The position numbers and the translations under genes were made by a program. A stretch of DNA of 64,000 nt from Aedoeadaptatus ivorii (GTDB taxonomy: Bacteria > Bacillota > Clostridia > Tissierellales > Peptoniphilaceae), in assembly GCF_900638585.1 (NCBI RefSeq), contig NZ_LR134523.1, forward strand, positions 522,001 to 586,000. Reading direction: 5' to 3'. A model generated the notes under the pieces. That model had not been told where the DNA came from and did not search any database. It was given only the letters and a program-made list of their open reading frames with translations. This document shows, in pieces, positions 24,121 through 32,420 of this stretch; the first letter of the stretch is position 1, and each line of letters starts with the position of its first letter.

Positions 24121-25107
24121 ATGAAAAAATTGACTTTGGCGAATACGCCGACGCGCATCGAGCAAGTACAGTTGATGGATGCGGATTTACCCGCCAATCT
24201 CTTCGTAAAACGAGACGATATGACCGGTATATCCGTAACCGGAAATAAGATCCGTAAGTTGGAATATATATTGCAAAAAGCGTTGGACGACGGCATTACC
24301 GACATCATCACCACCGGCGCCGCCCAGAGCAACCATTGCCGCGCCACGGCGATGGCCTGTGCGCGAATGGGCTTCGACTGCCATCTGCTTTTGGGCGGAA
24401 GGGAAGATGTGCCGCCGGAGGGGAATGTGTTTTTGGACATCCTCGCCGGGGCGAAACTGCGCTTTATCAGCGGAGAAGACTACAACAACCGCCGGGACGA
24501 ACTGATGGAAGATTGGAAGGCGGAGCTGGAGGCCGAGGGGAAAACGGTCATGATCATCCCCATGGGCGGCGCCAACGGCCTGGGGAGCTTCGGCTATGTG
24601 GACTGCTTCGACGAGATCCTCGCCCAGGAAAAAGAGATGGGGATCGAGTTCGACACCGTGATCTCCACCACCGGATCCGCGGGGATGTTGGCGGGCCTTT
24701 TATATGCCGATGCCCTGCGAAAAACGAAGAAAGATATTATCGGCATCAGCATCTTTGCCCCGGCAAAGAACATCAAAGAAGTCATGTTGCCGCCGATTCT
24801 CGCCGAAATGAACGAGATCGCCGCAACCGACGTCGTCGTCGAAGATCCCCACGTCATAGACGGCTACCAGGGCATCGGCTACGGCATCAGCCGGCCCGAA
24901 GAATTGGAGTTTATCCGCGACTTCGTCTCCCAAACCGGGATCATCCTCGATCCGGTCTATACGGGAAAGGCGATGTACGGCACGATTTCCGAGCTGTTGA
25001 GCGGCAACTGGAAGGACAAAAAGAACGTGCTCTTTATCCATTCCGGGGGCGCCTTCGGCTGGACCCGATCCAAGATCGACCAAATGCTGGGCGACAATCC
25101 CTATTGA
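24121..25107 (+). CDS. PLP-dependent D-cysteine desulfhydrase / ACC deaminase family enzyme
   Basis: The 328-aa fold-type II PLP enzyme has the cofactor lysine in GNKIRKLEY, the QSNHCRA substrate loop and the glycine-rich STTGSAGMLAGLL phosphate-binding loop, followed by PVYTGKAMYG. The family covers D-cysteine desulfhydrase (to pyruvate, sulfide, ammonia) and 1-aminocyclopropane-1-carboxylate deaminase; in an anaerobic Bacillota the former is likelier, but residues alone do not settle it. SD GAGGTGATCCC nine bases after the preceding gene, so probably co-transcribed. Confidence 0.85.
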   Translation: MKKLTLANTPTRIEQVQLMDADLPANLFVKRDDMTGISVTGNKIRKLEYILQKALDDGITDIITTGAAQSNHCRATAMACARMGFDCHLLLGGREDVPPEGNVFLDILAGAKLRFISGEDYNNRRDELMEDWKAELEAEGKTVMIIPMGGANGLGSFGYVDCFDEILAQEKEMGIEFDTVISTTGSAGMLAGLLYADALRKTKKDIIGISIFAPAKNIKEVMLPPILAEMNEIAATDVVVEDPHVIDGYQGIGYGISRPEELEFIRDFVSQTGIILDPVYTGKAMYGTISELLSGNWKDKKNVLFIHSGGAFGWTRSKIDQMLGDNPY

Positions 25108-25112
25108 TTTTG

Positions 25113-25141
25113 AAAAGACGAGCGAGGGCTCGTCTTTTTTT
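25113..25141 (+). terminator. Intrinsic terminator
   Basis: AAAAGACGAGC GAGG GCTCGTCTTTT hairpin followed by more T; closes the rrf2-ileS group. Confidence 0.85.
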
Positions 25142-25255
25142 AGTTGCAGTGGCGAACCTTTTCCCGAAAGCGATCCGTAAATTTTTTAAATACACTGCGC
25201 GGCATAAACGGCATGTGAGATCATCGGTTCGAATGGTGAAATTGTTATCAATAGA

Positions 25256-25284
25256 CTGAAAAAAATGCGCGTTTATGGTATAAT
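25256..25284 (+). promoter_or_regulatory. Promoter of the EF-G-like gene
   Basis: CTGAAA (25256-25261), 17-bp spacer, TGgTATAAT (hexamer 25279-25284). A small hairpin (GTTTCC GCAA GGGAAAC, about 25299-25316) lies in the leader before the SD AGGAGG. Between the preceding terminator and this promoter I see nothing else. Confidence 0.75.
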
Positions 25285-25338
25285 CGTACACATAAAAACG
25301 TTTCCGCAAGGGAAACCGCACGATAGGAGGAATTACAC

Positions 25339-27396
25339 ATGAAAGTCTATAACACCAGTCAGGTCCGTAACTTGGCCCTCGTAGGCCACAGCGGTTCCGG
25401 GAAAACGAATTTAACCGAGGCCATGCTCTTCCAATCGGGAGCGACCAAAAAGATCGGCCACGTGGACGAAAAAAATACCGTCTCCGACTTCTCCAAAGAG
25501 GAGATGGAGAGAGGGACGTCCATCGGTACGAGCATTATTCCTATCGAATGGCGGAAGATGAAGCTGAACATCATCGATACGCCCGGCTATATGGATTTTA
25601 TCAGCGAATCCATCGGCGCACTGCGCGCCGCCGAAGCGGCACTGATGATTATCGATGCCACCGCCGGGGTGCAGGTGGGAACGGAACGGATGTGGAAATA
25701 CACCGAAGAGATCGGATTGCCGCGGATTATCTTCGTCAATAAAATCGACGGCGAGAACGTAAATTTCCGCGCCTTGATGGAACAGATCGAGAGCCTTTTC
25801 GGCAAAAAGGTCATTCCCTTCTCCGTGCCCATCGGAGAGGGCGAAGAGTTCGTCGGCGTTACCGACGTTATCTTCCAAAAGGGATTCCGTTATACCGATG
25901 CGGCGCCGGCGGAAGTCGAACTCAACCACGACCAGATCAAGGCGACCGAGCGGATGTACGAAGAGATTGCGGAGGTCGTCGCCGAGTCCGACGAGGTCCT
26001 GATGGAAAAGTATTTCAGCGGCGATAAATTCACCCGCGACGACCTGCTGCGCGGCGTAACGACGGCGCTTTTGGAAGGGGACGCCGTGCCGCTATTGGTC
26101 GGCAGTGCCGAAAAGGGAATCGGGATCGACATTCTCTTGAACACCATCGTCAACTATATGCCCGCACCCGACGACGAGCGCGCCCATACGGGCTTCCGCT
26201 ACGAATCCGGCGAAGAGCGCGAAATCGGCGATGCGGATCCCTTCTCGGCGGTGGTATTTAAGACGATTACCGACCCTTATGTGGGAAAAATCTCGATCTT
26301 TAAGGTGCTGAGCGGCGTATTCAAAAAGGATATGGGACTCTATAATGCCTCCCAAGGCGTCGAAGAGAAAAACGCCGGGGTCTTTGCGATTCGCGGTAAG
26401 GAGCAACTCCCCGTAGACGAGATTCACGCCGGAGACATCGGCGCCGTCGCGAAATTGACCCATACCAAGACCGGCGATACCTTGGCGGATAAGGCGCATC
26501 CGGTTATCTACAAAAAGGTAAAGATGCCGCAACCGGTATATTTCTACGCCATCGAAGCGGCGTCGAAAAACGACGAAGAAAAGCTCTCGACGTCGCTCCG
26601 CAGACTCCAAGAGGAAGATCCGGGCATCGTCATCGTCAGAAATCCCGAGACCAAACAACTTACCGTGGGCGGACAGGGCAATGTCCACCTGGACGTGATC
26701 CTCGAAAAGCTTAAAAATACCTTCGGGGTGGCGGTCAACAAAGTGCCCTTTATCATTCCCTATCGCGAGACGATCCGAAGCACCGCCTCGGTACAAGGGA
26801 AGCATAAAAAACAATCCGGCGGCGCCGGCCAGTACGGCGATGTGTGGATTCGCTTTGAGCCCACGGACGAGGACTTCGTATTCGACGAAGAAGTCTTCGG
26901 CGGCAGCGTCCCCAAAAACTACTTCCCCGCCGTAGAAAAAGGCCTTGCCGATGCCATGGAAAAGGGCGTCCTCGCGGGCTATCCCGTGGTCGGCGTCAAG
27001 GCCGTGCTCTATGACGGCAGCTACCACGATGTGGACTCCAACGAAATGAGCTTTAAGATGGCGGCGTCCCTCGCCTTTAAGAAGGGGATCCCCGAGGCGA
27101 ACCCCGTGCTGCTCGAGCCCATTATGCGGGTAGAAGTCACCGTACCCGACGACTATATGGGCGATGTCATGGGAGACATGAACAAACGCAGAGGTCGCAT
27201 TCTGGGTATGGACCAGCAAAAGGGCGGCGGCCAGCTGATTATCGCCGAGGCGCCCCAGGCGGAAATGTTTGAATACGCCATCGATCTGCGGGCGATGACC
27301 CAGGGTCGCGGCGCTTTCACCATGGAGTTCGAGCGCTATGAAGAAGTGCCCGCCCAACTGGCGCAGGAAATTATCGAGAACGCGAACAAAGAATAA
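25339..27396 (+). CDS. Elongation factor G-like translational GTPase (EF-G2 type paralogue)
   Basis: The 685-aa protein has all EF-G domains: G domain with GHSGSGKT, DTPG and NKID, then domains II-V (domain IV segment KKQSGGAGQYGDVWI, domain V EAPQAEMFEYAIDLR). It differs from canonical EF-G: switch I reads ERGTSIGTSI instead of ERGITI, and the switch II histidine is Tyr (DTPGYMDF). These mark the EF-G2 paralogue common in Clostridia, whose job is uncertain. It is monocistronic, with own promoter and terminator, and away from the str operon, where the main fusA would be expected. Confidence 0.88.
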   Translation: MKVYNTSQVRNLALVGHSGSGKTNLTEAMLFQSGATKKIGHVDEKNTVSDFSKEEMERGTSIGTSIIPIEWRKMKLNIIDTPGYMDFISESIGALRAAEAALMIIDATAGVQVGTERMWKYTEEIGLPRIIFVNKIDGENVNFRALMEQIESLFGKKVIPFSVPIGEGEEFVGVTDVIFQKGFRYTDAAPAEVELNHDQIKATERMYEEIAEVVAESDEVLMEKYFSGDKFTRDDLLRGVTTALLEGDAVPLLVGSAEKGIGIDILLNTIVNYMPAPDDERAHTGFRYESGEEREIGDADPFSAVVFKTITDPYVGKISIFKVLSGVFKKDMGLYNASQGVEEKNAGVFAIRGKEQLPVDEIHAGDIGAVAKLTHTKTGDTLADKAHPVIYKKVKMPQPVYFYAIEAASKNDEEKLSTSLRRLQEEDPGIVIVRNPETKQLTVGGQGNVHLDVILEKLKNTFGVAVNKVPFIIPYRETIRSTASVQGKHKKQSGGAGQYGDVWIRFEPTDEDFVFDEEVFGGSVPKNYFPAVEKGLADAMEKGVLAGYPVVGVKAVLYDGSYHDVDSNEMSFKMAASLAFKKGIPEANPVLLEPIMRVEVTVPDDYMGDVMGDMNKRRGRILGMDQQKGGGQLIIAEAPQAEMFEYAIDLRAMTQGRGAFTMEFERYEEVPAQLAQEIIENANKE

Positions 27397-27411
27397 ACCC
27401 AATATAGAGAA

Positions 27412-27444
27412 AACGCACGGACCGCGCGGTCGGTGCGTTTTTTG
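27412..27444 (+). terminator. Intrinsic terminator after the EF-G-like gene
   Basis: AACGCAC-G-GACCG / CGGTC-G-GTGCGTT hairpin followed by T-run. Confidence 0.85.
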
Positions 27445-27463
27445 TTTGCTCCTCGTCGGGGTC

Positions 27464-27506
27464 TATGCAATGGCTCTTCGGCTTCGCCAATGGATTGCAT
27501 TTTTGG
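27464..27506 (+). other. Second hairpin with T-run downstream of the terminator
   Basis: ATGCAAT (27464) and ATTGCAT (27493) enclose GGC/GCC and a loop, followed by TTTTT. May be a back-up terminator. The rest of the 280-base gap before ldh holds only two short direct repeats of CGGTCAACAA. Confidence 0.35.
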
Positions 27507-27648
27507 TCAAATCGGTCAACAACGGGCAACGAGATGCCTGAAAAACGGCAACCCTACAAATTCGGGAAAACGCGGTCAACAAGTGCCCAACGCATTTCAT
27601 AGACGGAAACAAAGTGGCTATGATATATTTTTTCTAAGCTCAAGCATA

Positions 27649-27657
27649 TGGTATAAA
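27649..27657 (+). promoter_or_regulatory. Extended -10 promoter for ldh
   Basis: TGgTATAAA (hexamer 27652-27657) 21 bases before the start; SD AAAGGA. No clear -35. Confidence 0.5.
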
Positions 27658-27678
27658 TATTTATGAAAGGATTGGAAT

Positions 27679-28632
27679 ATGTCGAAAGAACATGTAAAGA
27701 TTTCCGTCATCGGGGCAGGCGCCGTGGGTGCCTCCACCGCTTTCTCTTTGACCATGGCAGGCCTCGCCAACGAACTCGTCGTCGTCGATTTGAACGAAGA
27801 ATTGTCCGAAGGCGAGACCATGGACCTCAATCACGGGGCCAGTTTTATCAATCCCATGACCATTACGGCGGGGGATTATGCCAAGACCGCAAACTCCGAT
27901 ATCGTCGTGATTACGGCGGGCGCCGCCCAAAAGCCCGGAGAATCGCGGATCAATTTGGTGGGAAGAAATATTAAGATTTTTGAATCCATTATTCCGCAAG
28001 TCACCGCGTATAGTCCCGATGCGATCCTCTTGGTCGTATCGAACCCGGTAGACATTCAGTCGCTTTTGTCGCTCAAATTGTCGCACTTTCCGAAGGAGCG
28101 AATCATCGGCTCCGGTACGGTTCTCGACAGCTCCCGCTTAAAATACGAAGTGGCGCGCCGCTTGGATGTCAGCCCCCACGACGTACAGGCCTATGTGCTG
28201 GGAGAACACGGAGACACCTCTTTTGTATCCTGGGATCTGATGACGATTCAAGGCATTCCGATCGAGACCTTTGCCGAACAAAAAGGGATCGAGTTCACCC
28301 CCGCCCTTCGAGAAGACATCGAAAACGACGTGCGCAATGCCGCCTATGAGGTCATTCAGCGCAAGGGCAACACTTCGTATGCCATCGCCATGTCCGTAAC
28401 GCGGATTGTAAAGGCGATCCTCAAAGACGAACACTGCATTCTACCGGTCTCTACCTTCTTAGAGGACAACAACGGCATCAGCAATGCTTATCTGAGTTTG
28501 CCCGCCATTGTGGGGAGAGAGGGCGTCGTACAGACCTTAAATATCGAACTGAAGGGCGAAGAACGCGAAAAGTTCAACCACTCCGCGAGCGCGCTCCAGG
28601 ACGTCATCGCCGCCCATGGCGCCTTGGCATAA
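27679..28632 (+). CDS. ldh: L-lactate dehydrogenase
   Basis: Reduces pyruvate to L-lactate with NADH. The 317-aa protein has the Rossmann motif VIGAGAVGAST, the AAQKPGESR active-site loop (Gln before KPGESR fits lactate rather than malate dehydrogenase), SNPVD, and the catalytic histidine at about residue 177 in GEHGDTSF. ATG 27679 has the SD AAAGGATTGG. It stands alone between its own promoter and a strong terminator. Confidence 0.95.
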   Translation: MSKEHVKISVIGAGAVGASTAFSLTMAGLANELVVVDLNEELSEGETMDLNHGASFINPMTITAGDYAKTANSDIVVITAGAAQKPGESRINLVGRNIKIFESIIPQVTAYSPDAILLVVSNPVDIQSLLSLKLSHFPKERIIGSGTVLDSSRLKYEVARRLDVSPHDVQAYVLGEHGDTSFVSWDLMTIQGIPIETFAEQKGIEFTPALREDIENDVRNAAYEVIQRKGNTSYAIAMSVTRIVKAILKDEHCILPVSTFLEDNNGISNAYLSLPAIVGREGVVQTLNIELKGEEREKFNHSASALQDVIAAHGALA

Positions 28633-28673
28633 CGAGAAACACATCGGGCATTGTCCACACCCCTTATGCGACA

Positions 28674-28722
28674 TAAAAAATTGTGCCGGCGAGATTCGGT
28701 TCTCGCCGGCACGATTTTTTTG
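28674..28722. terminator. Bidirectional terminator between ldh and the XRE-type gene
   Basis: GTGCCGGCGAGA / TCTCGCCGGCAC stem with a short loop, flanked by AAAAAA and TTTTTTT; serves both converging genes. Confidence 0.9.
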
Positions 28723-28748
28723 CGAAGAAAATTCGATCGACGGAATTT

Positions 28749-30206
28749 CTAGTCCCTCGAAGGGTTAAAGATCTTCTCGTATTTGGTCAGCAAAGATTCC
28801 AAACTGTCCGCGTCGTAGGCGATATAGGCATTGTTGGCTTCTAATTCTCCGAGAAGGCTTTCAAAGAGATCCATCAATCGGGGATCGGTCACGACGGAGA
28901 TCTCTGCGGTCTTCGCCAATTTGCTATTTTTTAAGAAACACTGCGTTCCGTTGTAGTGGAAGTTAAATTCCTTGTAGTTCTTTAGATTCCTCGTGGCGAA
29001 ATCGTCGATCAGATAAAATTGAATCTTGGGGTTGTTGCGCATACATTCGATGATATGGGCATAGTGGCGGGATCGCTGTTCGGGGCGCAGCCGGTAGTGA
29101 ATGCCGCAGTGCATGATATAGCCGTGTTCCATATATTCGAAGAGGGAGGAACGGGGCATAAAAAAATCGATCTCCGCGTTGATAAAGAGCTCTTCCCAGA
29201 TCACTTCCAATTTCTTGATCTCTTGGATTTCCGCCGAGGTGCCGTCCCCGTTTTGATTGCTCTCGACGATGTCGGAGACGACTTCGGGCGGCAGGAGGAA
29301 CTCGAATCCGTAGCCGTTTAAGAATTTGAACTGGCTTCCGGTGTAGAAGTTTGTGCGGAAATTGCTGCTCGCCACCTCTTCCGAGTCGATGGTCTTGAGC
29401 GCATAGTCGGGATTGGGTACCTTGGCCGTGATAAAATCCGAAAATTCCCGCACGAGATCCAGATCGAAGCTATAGGTGACGGTCTCAAAGTTTCCTTCGT
29501 TGTCGATGGTAAAGTTGGAAAAGAACTTGTCTTCAATCACGATAAATTTAAAGCCGCTGAGGGGACTCGTATCGTAGAGCTCAATCGAAAGATTGCTGTA
29601 TGCGCTCATCAGTCGATAAAGTTGTAGGGAATTTGCCGTCTCGTCGAATGTGTAGCCCGCCGCTACGGTAATCTGACGATCGTTCAGCTGGTACTCTTTG
29701 ATAATGTCCAGGATAAACTTCATCTGCGGCGAAAACACGTCAAAATTCGTCCAAATATAGAGCGGTTCCGCATCGCCCAGGATTATCAAGTCCTTTAAGA
29801 TTTCCGCAATCTGTTTTTTCACTTTGTAGGTTCCCGCGTGAAAGGCGAGCTCGTTGCCGCCCACTTCGACAAAGGGCTCCGGCGCCGCTTCGTAGTAGGC
29901 GTCGTTTAGAATTTGTGTGATCTTTTTTGCGAGCTGGTCTTCGGTAAGATCTTGAAGACCCCGGCGGTCGATATGGAAGGTATGGTAGAAAAAGGGGAGC
30001 GCGTCCTCTTCTATAATGGCTTCGGCAAAGATCGCACCGAGGGTGTCGTTGATCTCGTGGATCGCCTTTGCCGTGGGCAATTTAGTGCCGGAACACCATT
30101 TGCTGATATACGAGGTGTCGTAGCGCAGGGCATTGGCGAGGACGATCAGTTTGGTATCTGTAAAATCGATGAAACGCTTTAATAGTTCGGAATAGCTTCG
30201 AATCAC
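28749..30206 (-). CDS. Uncharacterised protein with N-terminal XRE-type helix-turn-helix
   Basis: I do not recognise the full family. The GTG at 30206 behind AAAGGAGAATACATA gives 485 aa; the longer frame has no SD. Residues about 15-45 (KLIVLANALRYDTSYISKWCSGTKLPT) match an XRE helix-turn-helix. The remaining 410 or so residues form a mixed alpha/beta region rich in Phe, Tyr, Asp and Glu without a motif I can name, no membrane helix and no TPR pattern. Probably a cytoplasmic transcription regulator with a large sensory part; target and signal unknown. It has its own promoter and is divergent from nothing: the MFS-PLC unit lies upstream on the same strand. Confidence 0.75.
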   Translation of the reverse strand: MIRSYSELLKRFIDFTDTKLIVLANALRYDTSYISKWCSGTKLPTAKAIHEINDTLGAIFAEAIIEEDALPFFYHTFHIDRRGLQDLTEDQLAKKITQILNDAYYEAAPEPFVEVGGNELAFHAGTYKVKKQIAEILKDLIILGDAEPLYIWTNFDVFSPQMKFILDIIKEYQLNDRQITVAAGYTFDETANSLQLYRLMSAYSNLSIELYDTSPLSGFKFIVIEDKFFSNFTIDNEGNFETVTYSFDLDLVREFSDFITAKVPNPDYALKTIDSEEVASSNFRTNFYTGSQFKFLNGYGFEFLLPPEVVSDIVESNQNGDGTSAEIQEIKKLEVIWEELFINAEIDFFMPRSSLFEYMEHGYIMHCGIHYRLRPEQRSRHYAHIIECMRNNPKIQFYLIDDFATRNLKNYKEFNFHYNGTQCFLKNSKLAKTAEISVVTDPRLMDLFESLLGELEANNAYIAYDADSLESLLTKYEKIFNPSRD

Positions 30207-30249
30207 TATGTATTCTCCTTTGGAATTTCTGTCAAATGGGTGTATGGGT

Positions 30250-30278
30250 ATTATATAGTACATTCGGCGCGGCGTCAG
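30250..30278 (-). promoter_or_regulatory. Promoter of the XRE-type gene
   Basis: Reading the minus strand: CTGACG (30278-30273), 17-bp spacer, TATAAT (30255-30250), 43 bases before the GTG. Confidence 0.65.
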
Positions 30279-30299
30279 GACCTCCTCGCATTCGGAGAT

Positions 30300-30331
30300 C
30301 AAAAAAACGAGCGAACCGATGTCCACTCGCT
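30300..30331 (-). terminator. Weak terminator after the MFS gene
   Basis: On the minus strand AGCGA and TCGCT form a short stem with a long loop, followed by CG and seven T. Confidence 0.4.
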
Positions 30332-30351
30332 TGGGGTTTTGGCGGGGTCGT

Positions 30352-31581
30352 CTACTGATCGGTTTTACGCATTTCGCGAACGGAGGCGAGGAATAAAAAG
30401 AGTCCGATCAAAAACATTATCACCAGCGAAAAGATCGCCCGGGATTGGCTGCCCAACAAGGTCGTGAGCGTCGAGATCATAAGCGTGCCGATGATCGATG
30501 CGCCCTTGCCGAAGATGTCGAAGATGCCGAAGTATTCGCCGCTTCGTTCCGGGGGGATCAGGCGGACAAAGTGAGAGCGGCTCAAGGACTGGATCCCGCC
30601 CTGAAAGAGGCCGACGGCGACGGCGAGGAACCAAAATTCCGCCAAGCTGTCGAGCTGTACGGCAAATAGGGCGATGCCCGCGTAGCAGACGATACAGAGG
30701 GCGATCAGCCGGTACGCGGGGTATTTTTTGGAGAGCCGCGCAAAGAGCAAAGAGGCGGGGAAGGCGACGATTTGGGTCACCAAAAGCGCGAGCAAAAGAC
30801 CCGAGGAATCGAGCCCCAGCGATTCGCCGTAGGCGGTGGCCATATTGATAATGGTATAGACCCCGTCGATGTAGAAGAAAAAGCTCAATAAAAACAGATA
30901 GAGCGCCTTGTCCCTGCGAATGTGTTTCAGGGTCTTCGCCATATCGGAAAACGAGGCGGCCTCTGTCGAAAAGTGGGTTTGCCGATAGGTCTTTAGGACC
31001 GGCAGCGTAAAGAGGAGCCACCAAAGCCCGTTGATAAAAAAGACGATTCCCATGGCGACTCCGGTATCGAGGCCCATCTTGGGAAAAAGCAATATCACCG
31101 CCAACGAGAGGACAAAGGGAATGCAGCTTCCGATATAGCCCCATGCAAAGCCCGTGGCGGAGACGCGGTCCATATTTTCGGGGCTCGTCACGTCGACGAG
31201 CATCGAATCATAAAAGATCAAAGAGGCGTTATAGCCCGCCTTCGCCAATATAAAGGCGATCAGAAAACTGCGCCAATCGGGGAAAAACGGAAATAGCAAT
31301 GAAACCGTGACCGCAAAGGCGACGGAGACCAAAAAGCTCCTGCGCCTGCCGATCTTTCCGTCGGCGATGCGACCCAGAAAGGGGCCCGCCAAGGCGATCA
31401 ATACGGTCGAGATCGTCATTCCCAGCCCCCAGTAGCTGAAGTAGTCGGTGGCGGAGATGCCCGCCCGATCGGTAAGGCTTCGAAAGTAGATGGGGAGAAT
31501 GGTCGTCACCAAGAGGACGAAGGCGGAATTGCCGACGTCGTAGAGCATCCAATTGCGTTCGGAAACGGTAAAGTTTTTCAT
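30352..31581 (-). CDS. MFS transporter, UMF1/Atg22-like family
   Basis: The 409-aa protein has about 12 predicted membrane helices and the UMF1-family N-terminus (NWMLYDVGNSAFVLLVTTILPIYF), the loop GRIADGKIGRRR after helix 2-3 and the GGIQSLSRSHFVRLIPPERSGEYFGI stretch. Relatives include yeast Atg22 and bacterial YxiO-like proteins; bacterial substrates are unknown. The start at 31581 follows GGAGTG, and one base separates it from the stop of the upstream PLC-like gene, so the two form an operon. Confidence 0.88.
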   Translation of the reverse strand: MKNFTVSERNWMLYDVGNSAFVLLVTTILPIYFRSLTDRAGISATDYFSYWGLGMTISTVLIALAGPFLGRIADGKIGRRRSFLVSVAFAVTVSLLFPFFPDWRSFLIAFILAKAGYNASLIFYDSMLVDVTSPENMDRVSATGFAWGYIGSCIPFVLSLAVILLFPKMGLDTGVAMGIVFFINGLWWLLFTLPVLKTYRQTHFSTEAASFSDMAKTLKHIRRDKALYLFLLSFFFYIDGVYTIINMATAYGESLGLDSSGLLLALLVTQIVAFPASLLFARLSKKYPAYRLIALCIVCYAGIALFAVQLDSLAEFWFLAVAVGLFQGGIQSLSRSHFVRLIPPERSGEYFGIFDIFGKGASIIGTLMISTLTTLLGSQSRAIFSLVIMFLIGLFLFLASVREMRKTDQ

Positions 31582-31582
31582 G

Positions 31583-32374
31583 TCACACTCCACTGAAATT
31601 CAGATCAAAAAACGGCGGATAGGCGTCCTCGCCTTCATACAGCGCCTCGATCGCCTCGACGGCGACGGGATAGGCGAGGCGCATGCGTGTCATTAAGGCG
31701 GGGGTGGTGATATAGCGGGATTCGAAAAATCCTTTGTCGTGCATCAACTTGCCGCCGAAGGATTTTTGCATGCCCAACAGGCGCAGTAGTCGCATCTTTC
31801 GATCGTACGCGCCGGGGGAGGAGACGTGAAAGAGCATCTCCACGAGGCGAAAGGAAAACAGGGCACTGCGTACGGCGTGGATGTCGCCGCCTTCGTAGCG
31901 GCCGTAGACCGGCACGATGGCATCCGCCACCTTATCCGGATGGGGAAGAATGTCGCGGCTAACGAACCGAAGCGGATCGATGCCTTCTTCTTCGAGCACC
32001 GCGCGGTCGTGCTCCCGCTCCATGGTCATATGGTCCAGGGCGACTCTGTCTTCGATGCGATCGATAAAGGGGTGCAGGGAGATGTCCAAAGAAAAATGGC
32101 AGAGCAGGCCCAAAAGATAGGCCCAGGTAGGATTGTTGCGATCGGAATAGCGGATCCAACCGCGATTTTGCCGCAGCAGTTTTGACAGGCTCTCGGCGTG
32201 AATGCGGCTCCCGAGATTGTCCGCCCGATAGGGTAAGGCAAAGAAAAAAATATCGGGTCCCTGATTGCCGATTAAAAAATGCGCTTCGTACTTTTGGGCG
32301 ACCGCTTGCGCGGCATCCGGCAATAGGGTAAGGATACGCTTTCCGAAAAAATAATGGGCGATATGACTTGCCAT
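31583..32374 (-). CDS. Zinc-dependent phospholipase C-like family protein
   Basis: 263 aa from ATG 32374 (SD AAGGAGATGTT). The sequence SHIAHYFFGKRIL at the N-terminus, GNQGPDIFFF, and the conserved histidines LGLLCHFSLDISLHPFID match the zinc-dependent phospholipase C/S1-P1-like fold found in many Clostridia. There is no signal peptide, so it differs from secreted toxins such as alpha-toxin and is better seen as an intracellular hydrolase of unknown substrate. It lies directly upstream of the UMF1 transporter. Confidence 0.82.
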   Translation of the reverse strand: MASHIAHYFFGKRILTLLPDAAQAVAQKYEAHFLIGNQGPDIFFFALPYRADNLGSRIHAESLSKLLRQNRGWIRYSDRNNPTWAYLLGLLCHFSLDISLHPFIDRIEDRVALDHMTMEREHDRAVLEEEGIDPLRFVSRDILPHPDKVADAIVPVYGRYEGGDIHAVRSALFSFRLVEMLFHVSSPGAYDRKMRLLRLLGMQKSFGGKLMHDKGFFESRYITTPALMTRMRLAYPVAVEAIEALYEGEDAYPPFFDLNFSGV

Positions 32375-32394
32375 AACATCTCCTTTCGTGCTTT

Positions 32395-32410
32395 TGCTAT
32401 ACTGGGTATA
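32395..32410. promoter_or_regulatory. Compact divergent promoter region with palindrome
   Basis: TGcTATACT (hexamer 32398-32403) faces the TPR gene; the overlapping TATAC TGG GTATA (32398-32410) is an inverted repeat, so a -10-like box faces the PLC gene too. Only 46 bases separate the two start codons. Confidence 0.45.
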
Positions 32411-32420
32411 GGAGGTACAC

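Noticed and set aside
27433-27666. Open frame of 77 codons between the EF-G-like gene and ldh
   Set aside because: No SD, unnatural composition, and it runs through the terminator and the ldh promoter.
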